A stretch of DNA of 64,000 bases. Origin: Erythrocercus mccallii. Taxonomy: Eukaryota; Chordata; Aves; Passeriformes; Dicruridae. Within the stretch, counting starts at the first letter, position 1. Every line of letters starts with the position of its first letter. Where the stretch lies: positions 736,701 through 800,700 of the forward strand of contig VZRG01000182.1 of assembly GCA_013397435.1 (NCBI GenBank), in the 5' to 3' direction. The notes below the pieces were generated by a model, which was not told where the DNA came from, did no database searches, and saw only the letters and a program-made list of their open reading frames with translations. Of this stretch, positions 1 through 13,000 are shown one piece after another. The position numbers were made by a program, and so were the translations under genes.

Positions 1-3000
1 TTTGCAGTTTCCCAGTTAGAGGATGGCTTGTTGCAGCTGCATACAGCAGAGTTTGTAAATTCTCAGTTACAACAGCTCAGATTATAAGAAACCCCCACCT
101 GACATAATTTACTACTTCTTCCTAAAGCTGTTGATGGCCTAAGTGAAAAGTGTGAACCCTGAAAACCAGTTTTATGTGCTGGGGCCACCTGAGCACTGCA
201 TAAAGGCTCTGTGCTGTGTGACAGCAGTGCAGGAGCACAGCTGCTCCTTCCCACTGATGCAGCAGCCCCTGGGGACCTCAGCTGACTCAGGAGATCTTAG
301 AGGGGCTGTCAGTCACCTCTGAAATCTCCTGACCACCTTCCCTAATTTTTCCAACCTTCCAGTTACCACAGGGTCTCTCTTGCTCCTTTAGTAGTCAGGG
401 TTATACCACAGCATTTGTTTCTCAAACTTTGAAGTATACCTGTGGACAGCCAAATTCTTCTCTCACTTGCGCTGCTTCCTGGGTTTGAAATGGAGAGCAC
501 ATCTGTAGGAGTCTCCATTTGGGTTTTGGTGATGACAATGCAGAGAAGGGAGAGATCAGGTAAGAATACTCAGGAGTTAATGAAAAGCATAAGATGCCTT
601 CTTCATAGTTATTCAAAACCTTGAGGGCGTTTTTGAGCGATTTTTCTGCAATCATTTGGTGATTACATTTTTGGCTCTCTGTGGCTGTCATTCATTTTTG
701 TACTTAACTGCATATTAGTGATGGAAGAAATCTATCCTATCATATATTCATCTTTGGTGAGCTTATCTTCATGAAATAGAAATTATTCTAGCGATAACAA
801 TAACCCTAAGAAAATTCTGATGGTTTTGGGTTATCCCCTTGGGCATGACAAATACTGAAAATGCTCATTGCTACTCTATATGCTGTGTGGGGAAAAGAAT
901 GCAAAAGGAATTTTCACTGTGACCCTGGGAATGAAGCCACAAGTCACGTGCTCTTGAACATGTAGACTGAGGGCATTCTTGAATAATCAAATCCATTAAT
1001 GTTCATACAGCAACAGCCCCAGTCTGGTTCCAGTCCTGAAACATCTGAGTAAAACCTTCAAGTATATCTGAGATTCAGGAAGAGTTCCTGAAAGCTGTAA
1101 GGAATTTTTTTTTTCTGGCACTTTGAAGGTGGGATATGCCTTTTGACAGTAATTCATTTTTCAGACAAAAGCTGTCTTCATTACTATTTGCCCAGCACTG
1201 TTGTAAGGTAGTTTACAACAGCACAAAGGACTCGTTCTCATGTACAAGCTCTTGAATCCAGATAGAGGGGAATCAGTGTAGCCTCACAAGAGGCAGCTGT
1301 CTCCCTTACTGGCAGTGAGAGCCTTCGGAGCTCACAGCTCTCAAAAAGCTGTGGCTAACATTGCTGCTTTACTTTCTTTTTACAAGCATAACAATGTGGG
1401 AGATGATGTTGCCGAGGAATCGTGGTTAATTCCTTTTTTCATTAAGTCCTGCCTAACTGAGGCAAGAGCAGCTGTTTGGGGATCAACCAGGAGCAAACAG
1501 AAACTGTTCTGGGTCTACCCTTTCACAGCAATCCAGCCAGATTCCACTGAGAGAGAGAGCTTCAAGTTTGCCTCCTTAACCTGCATACAAGGAATAAACA
1601 GGTATGGAAAACCTAGAGATCTGTCCTGGCTGAATGCAGATACCAAACTTATTTGAGTTTCGGAGATGCAGTACTTTTGTTTATCTTCTCCAGTGTCTCA
1701 GAAGGGTTTGCCTGGTGGTCTACCCATTTATGGACCCATCAGCTACATCCTTGCCTAGCTGTCCAATCCTTATTAGCTCCATGCATCATCCTCTGACCTT
1801 TCTCCTACCAGCAGTGTGCAGAAAGAAGCTACCACACAACACTGAGCTGGTAGAGCTGCAACGGTAATGTTCAATTTTCCTCTTGTGAGGGAATTCTCTG
1901 CAAGTACAGAGAGCTCTTCACATCTCCTTCACTGCCTTTCACAGTTTCTAGAGGTGTAACAGTTTATGTGATTGGATGCCTCATCCATTTTTATATATGA
2001 TGACAGAAAGATTCTTCCCTTTACAGCAATATATACATAATTAAGCAGTTCTGGATTCAGCTATAGAAAAAAAAATGGATGAGTGCCCACACCCATTTTT
2101 CATGATTTGTCCACACTCCAAAATGGTCCAGTAGGACTGACACAACAAATTTGATACCAGCCATTACTTGGCAGTGGGGATAGACCGAGACAAATCAAGT
2201 GAAACATCTTTCCATTTCACTGCAATTAAAATCTGCTGGAACCAGAATCGGTGCTGTGTTAATGAATCCAAATCTTTGCTGTTGTGGTATTGGAACAGAC
2301 AGCTTCCAGAAGAGGAAATGGGAAGGCAGCCATCAACCTTAAGATGACAAGAGAAGAAATAACTTTTTCTGTAGAATCCTTATGAGGACACTGAAACAGT
2401 GCTCTGTCACAAAAAGATCTGTCAATAAGAAAAAAACAAAAAAGTGAGGGCAAGAGAAAAGGAGAAGTTTCAGGAGCTTTTCCATCACATTCCAAACATC
2501 TTCCATTTTCTTAAACTAAGAGTAAGTGATGATTTTCTGTACAGGAAAATTAATTTTTTCCTCCCCCACAAATACACAGCACGAATCCCTGTTTAGTGAC
2601 ACTTCTTATTAATGCTCTTTTAAGGATACTTTGGAAAGAGATTGTGATAAAGGAACAATGCACATTGTAGAAATGGATGATACATATGTTGCAAATAGCT
2701 TAAAATCTAAAAATTGGAAGGTACGATAGCTATAAACAACCTAACTGATGAATTATGTAACTATTTAAAGCCATTGATTAACTAATTATTGATAATATAT
2801 TAAACCCTGAAGCACCTAGAGAAAACAACTGCCACACAAATCTTAGCTAGAAAAAGACATGTACCAAAAGAGAGGGGAAAGGACAACAGCGAATCCATAC
2901 AGTCTGTTGGAAATTCATAAGACCTGTGCGTTGGCAGGCTGTCAAGGGGAGAGAAGGGAGGAAGGGTAAGGGCCAAATTCCTGAAATGAGAAGCTTTCTA

Positions 3001-5780
3001 ATAGGAAATCCCCACAACCTGCCATGGAAATCTTTACCTGAGGAACAAACAGCCAGTTGTGTGCCCCACATCTCACATGGGGTGAGAGGCCGTGTCTTAG
3101 ATAACAGGTCCCAGACATGGTAGGATTTAGAGATAATCACCAACAGCTTGAGTTGCACCTGGATGAGGACAGGAAACTGGTGCAGAAACGTGAGCACAAG
3201 CATTATCCTCTCTCAGAAGCTCACCTCGCAGATGGGAGTGCTCTGGAAGAGCTGTAAATTCCTCAAAGATTGGCTTTAATTAGAGCCTAGCCTTGCTGTG
3301 AGAGGCACGGAGAGCCATCACCTCTTGGCAGGAGTGACCCCAGCCTCCTGCCTGGCTGTAGATGATGAAAGGCACTGCTGCTCACTGCTGCTACTCCAGA
3401 TTGCACAGCTAGTGACAGACTCCAAAGACAAGGCTGCAAAACTTCACCAGGATGAGAAGAATGATTATGACATAAGAAGGATGAGAATTCTTACAATCAG
3501 CCTGAGCTGGCCTATCCTAATTCCTCTCCAGCAAATCACCACAGGCATTCAAACTCTTTCCTCGTTCATGGTCGCAGGATTTTATCATGCAATCTAGAGA
3601 CTACAGCAATGCAAGAGCCACATCTTATGGACACTTAGGTTATATCTATACTACAAAAACCCACAGCAATACTTTGTTTCTACTTCTGCATCCTAATTGC
3701 AGCCCACTTACATCAAGGGCGGGTTCATCCACGCAGCAGAGCTGTCTTCCATGTCCTGGTTTCAGGGGCACCTCAGGTGCAAAGCCCATCAAGGAGACAG
3801 AATGTCCCTCAGCAGGCACCCTCTGTGAATGGCAACCCTGAGAGCACCAGAAAGCATCCCCTGGCTTCCCTCAGCCTGCTGCTGCACACACAGCTGGTCC
3901 CACCAGGGCTGCCCCACAGCCAGAGGTTGTTTTGTTACTACAGGATGTATAAAGTGATTTCACAGTCTGCGTTTTTGAAGCCCACGGGATACCGTAGTAA
4001 GAGATTTAGGCATCAAACCAAATGTAAATAGCAAATGCACAAACTCTCTACCCTTTAACTCAGGGAACACTGAGCTGCACCCAGCCCTGTGCCCTTCAAG
4101 GTGCTGCACCAGCTTCCATTCCCAGCAGGGATGAATCACACCTCAGCTCGGCACATCCTTCAAATGTCTCTCCAAGCAAACACAGCAGTGCTGCTGGTTT
4201 ATCGGTGTTGAATCACAGGACAGTTCAATCTCAGCTGGATCCTCACCTCGTCACAAAGTGATGGCCAAATTTAACCCTGGGCACATTAACTTGATGTGGT
4301 CTAACTGTGAGACCATAATTTTATTCAGGAAAAATGCTGAGTGAAGAAATTTTGTTATGAAAAGAAGAAAAAAATCGAAATATTAGTTTGATGACCCTGC
4401 AGTTTAAAATCTTCCTCGGAGTTTCCTGGAAAGTCTACATGAAAAAAAAGGAAAGCAAACAAGGAAAAGATTATCAAACCCCAAAGGGAAAAAAAAAATA
4501 TATACAAAAAAACCAAAGGAGGTTTTGGTTTTGTCCTGGAAGAGGAGCTTCATGACAATCTGGAAAGGAGAACCCCTAGGAAAGCTAGGGTCACTGCTCA
4601 ACTATTATATGCATTTCAACAAATGGAACTCTTTGCCTACTTCTCACATATACAGATTATATGAAAACAAAAAGAGACCTCCAGGCACCTTATGGATATA
4701 AATGGCAAATCTTGGGTAAAAAAACCCAATAAAATGAGGTGAGTTAGTGTCTCAGTGTGGTTCAGGTCCAGAACTGAATCACGAAAATGGAAAGTGCCTC
4801 CCATTTACCCTCAGTAGGACTGGAACTGGATCTTCCCGAGGTGCCATTCACATTAGTATGGAGCAGTGAGGTAGCTGAGCCCTGGGCATGGCTTTGTCTC
4901 TGCTCCAGGGATGGCTGTCTCCAGCAGAAGGGTGAAGCAGACAATTTCTTAAACAATTTCTTAAACTTCTGCAGATAGCTCAGTCTGCACTTTCACCATG
5001 AATTACTTTATAACACAAGCCCACTTTGATTTCTCTTGGAAAGTTACCATTTCTGCTTTCTTCCTATCGTTTTCTGGGAGAAAGCAACTTATTTTATATT
5101 AAGGATGTACAGAGTTGCTCCATTTGCAAGGGAAATGTGTTGGAACCCAAGAACTTCAGAGGAATGCAGGAAGAGGAAGAAAATCTTTGCACTTAGTATA
5201 TCACAATGTAAATAATATAGAAAAGAAGGGCTTGTCCAAACCAAGTGAAAGCTCAAATACACTGCAGAGGAAATGGAGAAACAGGCAAAACTCAGCACAT
5301 TCGAAGAGAGAGATGCTTCGAGCACATTTCTGAGACTTTGCCACAGCATTTGTCAGACAGTTACCCTGCAAATCCAAATTTACCCAGAGCACTTAAGGTC
5401 CCGTGCTCTGCCATACAGTTGCATCCTCCCCACCACAAGACCCACGGCTGATTCAGAAGCAAGCATTTGAGCTAATTAGTGTGCATGCTGGGAAAAAAAT
5501 GAAAGGTTTTTTTGCATTATTTTCAAACATTTCCAAACGCAGACCTTCCACAAAGGTAACTTGTGACTGCTCTATGTTGTGTTCTCCAGTAAGAATGTGT
5601 CCTCACTCTGTAGTCAAAGCTATTAAGGAAAGAAAAAACACAACAGTTTGAATTTAAAACGTACCATTTTAAGTTCATGCAGAGATGGGGTTTTGGTTTG
5701 TTTGTTTTTTTTTTCCCTTTCAAACTGTTGCAAGTTTTCACAGGAGCAAACTGAGGAGCAAAGAGCTGAAGGCAGCTTTG
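1..5780. other. AT-rich intergenic DNA, no gene recognised
   Basis: Open frames here reach at most 118 codons and none shows a domain or a convincing exon. A somewhat GC-richer patch at about 3240-4260 has several overlapping frames on the + strand but no supported gene. A perfect 12-bp tandem duplication (ACAATTTCTTAA twice) lies at 4941-4964. A-rich runs near 4440-4510 are simple sequence. Confidence 0.6.
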
Positions 5781-5790
5781 CTGTGCATCG

Positions 5791-5804
5791 CTGCCATCTA
5801 GTGA
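5791..5804 (-). promoter_or_regulatory. candidate CTCF-binding site
   Basis: The + strand reads CTGCCATCTAGTGA; its complement, TCACTAGATGGCAG, matches the vertebrate CTCF core CCASYAGRKGGCRS at every position but the first. The next bases (CG) also fit the extended motif. A single strong-looking core in AT-rich DNA suggests a loop anchor or boundary, with the motif oriented on the - strand. This rests on motif matching only; occupancy is unknown. Confidence 0.45.
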
Positions 5805-6573
5805 CTTATCTCTGAGAACAGGACTCCCACAGCAGCGTCACCGTGGCAGTACTGTCCTGGTTATACTCTTCATTTCAGCTTCAGCAGAACCTGAAAGGAT
5901 TATTTCAGCTCACAGCTCCTATTGCACTGTATGGGTCTTCAAAGCAAAGACTAAATTTCAGTTAATGGTGGTGACATATGTGTGATCATATGACAGTAGT
6001 GGAACATTTATTCACTTTGCATAATTGCTATACCTATAAAATACCCATAGGAGAATGGTCCTTTTAGAGAAAAAGAGAGTTTTTGAAGTTTGAGTTTGAG
6101 TTTTTTTGAAGGCAAAGTTAACGGAGAAGAAAAACAACTGTATTATTAAAACACAATTAACATCCACAAGCTTCATTATTTGCCTATGACATTGCATTAA
6201 AAGAGCTTCAATGGCATGCACAAGAGCAGACATCATGATCATCTGTTTCTTTCAGCTGCTTGTGATAAGCTCTCCATGAAGACTCAATTTTGAACAGCTT
6301 CTGGCAATGACAGTGATTTAGGAAATGCAAGGGCAAGTTGTGGCACAATATGATTAAGAGTGTCTGAGCTGCTTAGGAGAGGTCCCACAAAACATCACAG
6401 TGACACTGCTGGCTCCTCTGAGTACCCACCTAACTCAGCTGTGTCAGCCCTCCCTGTCCCAGGACTGAGGCAATGGGTCTGAACTAACAAGGATTTGAGA
6501 TGATGCCCTAAGTTTTAGCTTTCATGTGTTTCAGATTCTGTGCTGCCCAGGGGTGCAGTTCTGAGCCTCATAT
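5805..6573. other. intergenic spacer before the LTR
   Basis: AT-rich sequence with no coding signal. The last 200 bases are GC-richer and run into the LTR insertion site. Nothing else is supported. Confidence 0.5.
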
Positions 6574-6581
6574 TAAGTAAG

Positions 6582-6999
6582 TGTTAGTCAGCTCTCTTCA
6601 CAGAGCAGGGAGACAAAACAAATCCTTTTCCTGCTTGAGACCAAGGACAATGGTAACAAGTTTTCAGGCCCAAAAGCACAAACAACTCTCTTCAGGTGGA
6701 CTGACGACGGAGAACAAGAAGGATGAGACTTCACGACCCAAAGCTGTAATTGGACAACTAAACCCCAATATGCAAATGAACCAAAACTTATAGAAGTGTG
6801 AGACCTTGTGACCAGCCATCCATTTTGTGGCCATTTCAAGTCCACCTTGGGTGCAATCCCGGCCAGGCTCTTGTCCTGCCCCAGGTGTACCCTAAAGGCC
6901 TTTCAATAAACATCTACTTTATTCTCTAGCTCTGTCCAGTCTCTGTTCCAGGTCAGCCTTCCCAAGGCATCAGAGAGACCCTGATATTTCGGCTCTATA
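6582..6999 (+). mobile_element. solo LTR of an avian endogenous retrovirus
   Basis: About 418 bp with LTR structure on the + strand. It begins TGTTAG. The U3-like part has an inverted CCAAT box (ATTGG, 6749-6753), a perfect octamer ATGCAAAT (6770-6777) and a weak TATA-like TTATA at 6788-6792. The R/U5-like part has AATAAA at 6905-6910, followed by a pyrimidine-rich tail ending near GGCTCTATA. The 3' half resembles LTRs I know from songbird and chicken endogenous retroviruses, but the exact family cannot be assigned. No internal gag, pol or env sequence flanks it, so it is a solo LTR. The word TAAGTAA occurs at both edges (6574-6580 and 6998-7004) and may be the target-site duplication, although exact ends are uncertain by 1-3 bases. 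Confidence 0.75.
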
Positions 7000-7004
7000 A
7001 GTAA

Positions 7005-9511
7005 AAGGTAGATGTGGGAGAAGGGGCAGAACCCAAGAAGCAGGCTGATAACATGTAAGAGCAATAAATGTAATAGCCACAGCCTAATACCACAGCCCAG
7101 ATTGTATCTTCATTTCTTTTATGCTCTAGACTTCTGGGAGGTATCACACAGTCCCGTATGTGGCTGAAAGTAATTTACAAGCCCATGGCAAGGGCCAAAA
7201 TCAAGTAAACCTATATCAGAGTATTCCTAACAGGGAAACTCGTAAAGGTATATTGGGGAAAAAAAAAAAAGCTATTCAGCAAATTACACAGCCCATTCTC
7301 TAAGGAGGTCATTGAAGTCAAATAAATTTTCTAGGTCTTTCCTATGCAATAATTTACATGCAGTTAATATGCCCCAGAATACCAATAACAGCTAGATGCA
7401 GAGGTCATTTATCCACATTTTATCAATAGGATCTTTATGAGATGCAGGCTCCTTCTTCAAGATCCACCCCATGCCAACAACCCAGAACATCAATGCTGTC
7501 CAGAAGCCCACCTCAGTGCAATCATCCATTTCAGACTGCTGACTGAGCAATATGAAGCTAGAAAATGTCTTTGGGAGATACTCAACCCTCTGCCTCCACC
7601 TCAAGCCAAAACTAACTTCAGCCTTGCTGGGAGAAGGAAAAGCTGCCGCCCCCCAGCCATGAGAGGCTTTCATATGAAGTATGATAGCATCGTGTTTCCC
7701 CTGAATAATAACTTACTTCAGCTTAATGCTTGTTTCTTCCTTGCCTGGGGTTCATCATTGCAATAACACAATGAAGGTTTTTGTTCTACATACCCTGGAC
7801 CAAACAGAGATTTCTGATGTTTCACTACACAGGATGCAAGCAGATCAAAAATTAGTTTAACAAAACGCATAATTGGCTAATTGACTGCATCCCCTTCCAG
7901 TAACATGAATTTTGCTGTAATTTCAACTGGGGTGGCTTTTCAATGGACTTAAGACAATATTGTTTGAGTACACAAGATGAAAATATTGTCACACAACTGC
8001 ACACAGACAAGACAAGTTCACTTGCTGAAATATATCCATGCACAGCAATGCAGCATAAAAGTCTAAAGGCCTCATATAATCAGCTGATGAGTGCTCCATT
8101 GTTCCAGATTTAGAAAGAACCAGATTTCCCCTAAGGTCCACCTGCACAACAAGTATTCAGAGCAGTCATTTTGGTGAGTGCTGCTGATCCCACTGCTTCA
8201 ATAACCAGCTGAGAAAAATTGCTTTCAGAAATCACATAGCTTATAATGGGGAGTTCTGTTTAAAAAGTCAGTGATGTGATTGATCCAGCTGGACAAAAAG
8301 CCTGAGAAAAATCAAACAAGATCTGGCCTGGAGATCTAAAATATATAGATTTCTCAGTTTTCATTTGTAAGTGTTAAAACCGTTTTCTCGGCGCATTCAG
8401 AAATTCTGCTTACGTAAATACGTTAGGTTTTAAGGAATACTTCTCAGTTATTCTGCTTAGAAAAACACCACCTCCTCCCTGTCCCCCCAGTGATTCCAGG
8501 GAGTGCTACAGCTTGTTTCCTCCATGCTACCATCATCCTCCACCCCCGCCTACCACCCATTAGGAGCCTGATACAGATATCAAATATGGGGCATAATGGG
8601 CATTAAATGAAGACCTCCCAGCTGTCTCCTGACAGTTTCATTGCATAATGGTGGCCTCTGTTTGTCTTATTCACCAAATAAAAAAAAAGACAAAACTATA
8701 CAATTCCAAGTTGCAGATTAAAAAAAAAAAAAGTCCTATGATGTATGTGGAGGGCAGGTTGGGGGTCTTCATTTACTTGCATATATAGATGGTTTTATAA
8801 AGCTTGCCTCGGTGCTTCCTAGATGTGTAATATTTTATTTCTTAATAGTCATTCTTGCTTTCTTTCTTGCTGGAAAGTGATAGTTCACTTTGAAAGCAGA
8901 GATTTATATTGCAGACTCTTCATTTAAACCTTATGTAAAGAAATAAAATCTTTATGTCCACACATATTTGAGCTCCTACCTTCATACATTTATAGTGTGT
9001 TACATTTCCCAGCTTTCCCATATTTAATGTTTTACAGCCTGTTCTGCAGATTCAGGTAGTAAAAGGCTCGAAGGCCAGAAAGCAGGCAGCAGCTCACCAT
9101 TTAATTAGAAAAGAACCAGCACAGAGATCTCCAAACCACACAGTTGCTCAGAGGTACTAGCAAGACCTCTCATTAGAATAAGAGCAATCTGACCTATGAC
9201 TTTGAGCAAAATATTTTAATTTAGAGAGTTTTAAAATGCTTTAAGTGAATCCTTACTGGACCCTGTGTTGTCTCATCAGTATTTAGAAATAGCACCAGAG
9301 GGGGAAAAAAAAGCACAGGAAGGGAAAGAACTATACACTAAATAGAAAAAGGTCTGGATAAGGAGAAATAACTATTCCTCCATTGCCAGAAGGCTTCACT
9401 CCCACTCTATTCAGCTACACATCTCCCAGCCAAGATGTATGACATTTTCTATGGGTGGCAGCACAGTTGTACTGGTATTTAGCTTGCATCTGACAAACCC
9501 ATGCATTTGGA
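7005..9511. other. AT-rich intergenic DNA, no gene recognised
   Basis: No frame is longer than 109 codons (7437-7766) and none looks like a protein. Poly(A)-type runs occur at about 7258-7270 and 8720-8732. Confidence 0.55.
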
Positions 9512-10062
9512 AGAATCACAGAATCACAGAATATCAGGAGTTGGAAGGGACCCACAGGATCATTGAGTCAAACTCCTAGCCCTGCACAGGACCAGCCCCA
9601 GGAGTCACACCCTGTGCCTGAGAGCATTGTTCAAATGCTTCTTGAACTCTGTCAGGTTGGTGCTGTGACCACGTCCTTGGGGAGCCTGTGCCAGTGCCCA
9701 ATCACCCTCTGGAGGAAGAACCTTTTCCTGGTATCCAACCTAAACCTCCCTGGCTCACTTCATGCCATTTCCTTGAGTCCTGTCCCTGGTCGTGACAGTG
9801 AAATGATCTGTACCTTCCCCTCCTTTTCCCCTAACAAGGATGTTGAAAACCACAGCATCTCCCCTCAGTGTCCTCTTCTCCAGGCTGAGCAGACCAAGTG
9901 ACCTCAGGCACTGCTCATATGACTTCTCTTCCAGACCCTTCACCATCCTCACGGCTCTCCTTTGATGGTCTCTGGTTTCTAAATGTCTTTGTTATACTGT
10001 GGACCCCACAACTGCACACACAGTTCAAGGTGGGGCCTCTCCAGTGCTGATAAGAGGGAGCT
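9512..10062 (-). mobile_element. CR1 LINE, 5'-truncated, - strand
   Basis: The + strand shows the complement of a CR1 3' end. Tandem AGAATCAC-type repeats (9512-9530) are followed by the conserved 3' tail GTTGGAAGGGACCCACAGGA, and then the end of ORF2. The - strand frame at 9755-9952 encodes a recognisable CR1 reverse-transcriptase C-terminal stretch: a GLLSLEKRTLRGD core, then DRTQGNGMK. Frameshifts and stops interrupt it, so it is a dead copy. The 5' truncation near 10062 is typical of target-primed insertion. It is the longest CR1 piece in the window. Confidence 0.92.
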
Positions 10063-13000
10063 TTCAAAAAGAACTAATTAATGATATTTCACACTTGTGC
10101 AGTCTGACCACACCCTTTATATCCTTCCCACTTCCACTCTCCATGTACTTCACTCTTTCCCCCCCACTTCACATTCTGTTTCCTAAAACATGAAACAGAG
10201 TAGAGGAAAATGTCATCAGCTGGGGACCTCAGGAAAATCACATGACACCTTTCCCTTGCTCCAAAGAAGGACTAAATATCACTCAGATACATTTCAGATG
10301 TTTGTCTAATCCAGAAGTGTTCCCTGTCTCAAAACAACCTCCAAGGCTCCACACAGCCACCTGAGGGTAAACCATGCTGGCACTTTCCTCACCTTATTGG
10401 ATCCAGGGCGGGAACCTCCTCCAACATGTCCAAGGCTCAACAAATGACTGCCTTGCAGCTTCCCCAGTGTTCCACGGGCCACACACTGGAAAAAAAAATG
10501 GGAAAATGGGCACCACAGTCTGGGTCTTGTCCATAAGTTAATGGCTCAGAAAGTGGGTAGGCAACTGCTGGCAGAAAAGTTTTGCCTGGCCCAAAGCATG
10601 CAGGTTACTCCTTAAAGTACTTTGCTAAAGTTTTCCCTTAGTTTTTCCATGTAGATCATGCTTTCCAAACCTCTTATACCTGTTGCTATCTCGCTGTTCT
10701 CTCTCTTACTCTCCTCTTCACCTCTTTTCCTTTTTTTTGCCCCAAATTAGGTCATTAACACATTAACACATGTTGCCAAGCAACGCTACTGCTGATGACC
10801 ATGGCAATGCCTGCCCACAAGTTATTTTTTCAAATACTTCTGAGGACAAGGTTCTTCCTCTGCCACAACATGACAATAGTGACCATGGCTCAGCCTCTAA
10901 TCTGCCCTGACTCACAGATCTCCCTCCTTGCTACAGCTCACTGGAATATTATGCAGATTTATGTGTCAGGCTCAAGCATTACTTTTACATTGCACTACAA
11001 TTCTTATGCGAATTCCTCAAGTTCCTGCAGGAATCCAGGCATCAAGCTGGGATGAAGTTCCAAATACTGGAGACTCCGGGTGGGACCAGTAGCAGCAGCA
11101 GCCTGCAAGCAGCATCCCTGCTATTCTTCATGGTGCACAGCCCAGAGGTTTTTCTGCCCCAAGGCTGCAAGAATGGTAGAGAACAGGATACCTCACTCCC
11201 TATAACCCTTCATCCAAGGCTCCTTTGTACTGGAAACCAGGGGATAGTGACCACTGGGAAAAAGGAGCTGCTGTCCTCCAGGAAGTGGGGTGTTTCAGGG
11301 ACCCCCATTTTAGATATTATCAGCCAGGCTCTCCATTAATGCCATCGGTATAATACAAAGTTTAGGAGGTCAAATATCAAACCCACCAACACCTTCAAGT
11401 GTGACTGAAGCTTCTGTTCAGGCACTTCTTGGCCAGAACCCAATTCCCTGCTCTCAGTGCCTAGCATCTGATGGAGAGAATCATACCTTGTTTCCAACCA
11501 GCTATTTTAGGATAGAGAAATTTATCCTGTATAGATTTATTCTGACATAAATCTTTGCCTCTGATTGTAATAAAAGCTCTTTATGATGATGACTTTTCAC
11601 CAAGTGAACTTCTGTCACAAGTCTTTCAGAACTACAAGCCTCCTTTCCCATGCTCTGCCTCGACAAGAGGGAATGAAGGAGAACAGAATTGCTTTTGCTG
11701 CAGGAAAACTGGCTTTGTGTGCTCCATGTATTTTGGCTTTGGGTTTCTTCACTAAATTTGACAAAGTTTCTATGCAAATGCTTATAGGTTTGGAGGCAAC
11801 AACTTACAGTGGCAGCCTGAGGCAGGTCAGCTGTGGATTTGAGGGGCTGCAAGGAAAATCTTTCCTCCAACTGAAACCCAAACTGACTCCTGTATTGAAA
11901 AGCTTTACAGAGACACAAGAGGCCACTGAATCCAGCAGAGATGAGGCCTAAGCAGTACAGGGAGGAGATGGGTTCTGGCAGGCTTCACTAAAATCAGGGA
12001 GCAAGTTGTTCTCCTTCCTCAGAACAGAAAAGCCCAGCACACGTCCCTGCCTGTCAGGCTGTGAAGTGAAACCCTTATCTTTGAAAGCACAGATACTCCA
12101 GGGAACCTGATGTGGAAAATCCCTCCATCAAACCAATCCCTGGGAGTGTCCAAGGAGTCCCAAACCTCACTGGTCTGTCAGAAACGATGCTGAGCTACTG
12201 CTAAAGCTTTTCTAGAAAGATGCAGAGAAGCAGCTGTATGACTTTGGCAACAACCAGTGAACCACCACAAAAGGTTGCCTTTTTTAATGGACTTAATTTA
12301 TATGAATATTGTCACTGCTGCTCTCTTCCAAAAGCTCAATTTGCAACAGTGGCTCAATCCAGCCTGAAAAAAATGGAAAAAGGAACATGTAAATGTGTGT
12401 CATGTGATGAACTCACCCATCACATGAAACCTACCTCCACATGACAAGCTGTCTGAGACATCCTGCTATGTATACACAATAAAAACTGTGGGAAACTGGG
12501 ACTCAGAAAAGTGCTTATTTAGTTTACAAAGTTGGAAACTTTGTCTTTATTCAGCTGAGGTTTTACACAGACTAATGTAACCTCAGCTCCAGACAGACTT
12601 ACATATATTCCCCTGTATAAATTCCTACAAGCTCCAATTACCATATGTAACTACATGTTAGAATAACCAAAGCAAAATTTTCACAGAGAACAGCTACTGT
12701 GTGCTACAGTGAGTAAAACTAGGTTCTTACAATGAAGAAATGCCAGATCTCCAAAGCCAGAAAGGAAAATCATCTTCACAAGATATTAGTTCACAAACTT
12801 AGGTAAAAGGAAGAACGGAAAATTGTTGTCACGCATGACAACAGCGCTCAGCTGAGGGATACAGGCAAGCAGCAGTTGAGGTTGCTGAGAAATTCTAATT
12901 AAAAGTACATTTTGATCCCAGAAAAGCAGATAAAAATATATTACTTTCTAAGAGAAAACAAGCTTTCTGTTCTCATGTACCTTTTACCAGCAAGTATTGG

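Noticed and set aside
3298..3597. 99-codon + strand frame with a short stretch faintly like tubulin cofactor A
   Set aside because: The resemblance is a handful of residues (around NDYDI) and does not extend; it opens on GTG and has no splice or retrocopy evidence.
6588..6845. 85-codon - strand frame
   Set aside because: It lies antisense within the solo LTR; there is no independent evidence of coding.
9755..9952. 65-codon - strand frame as a host gene
   Set aside because: It is the CR1 ORF2 C-terminal segment and lies inside the LINE.
11502..11951. Overlapping 138- and 122-codon frames on opposite strands
   Set aside because: Both cannot readily be coding, neither is recognisable, and no exon signals favour one.
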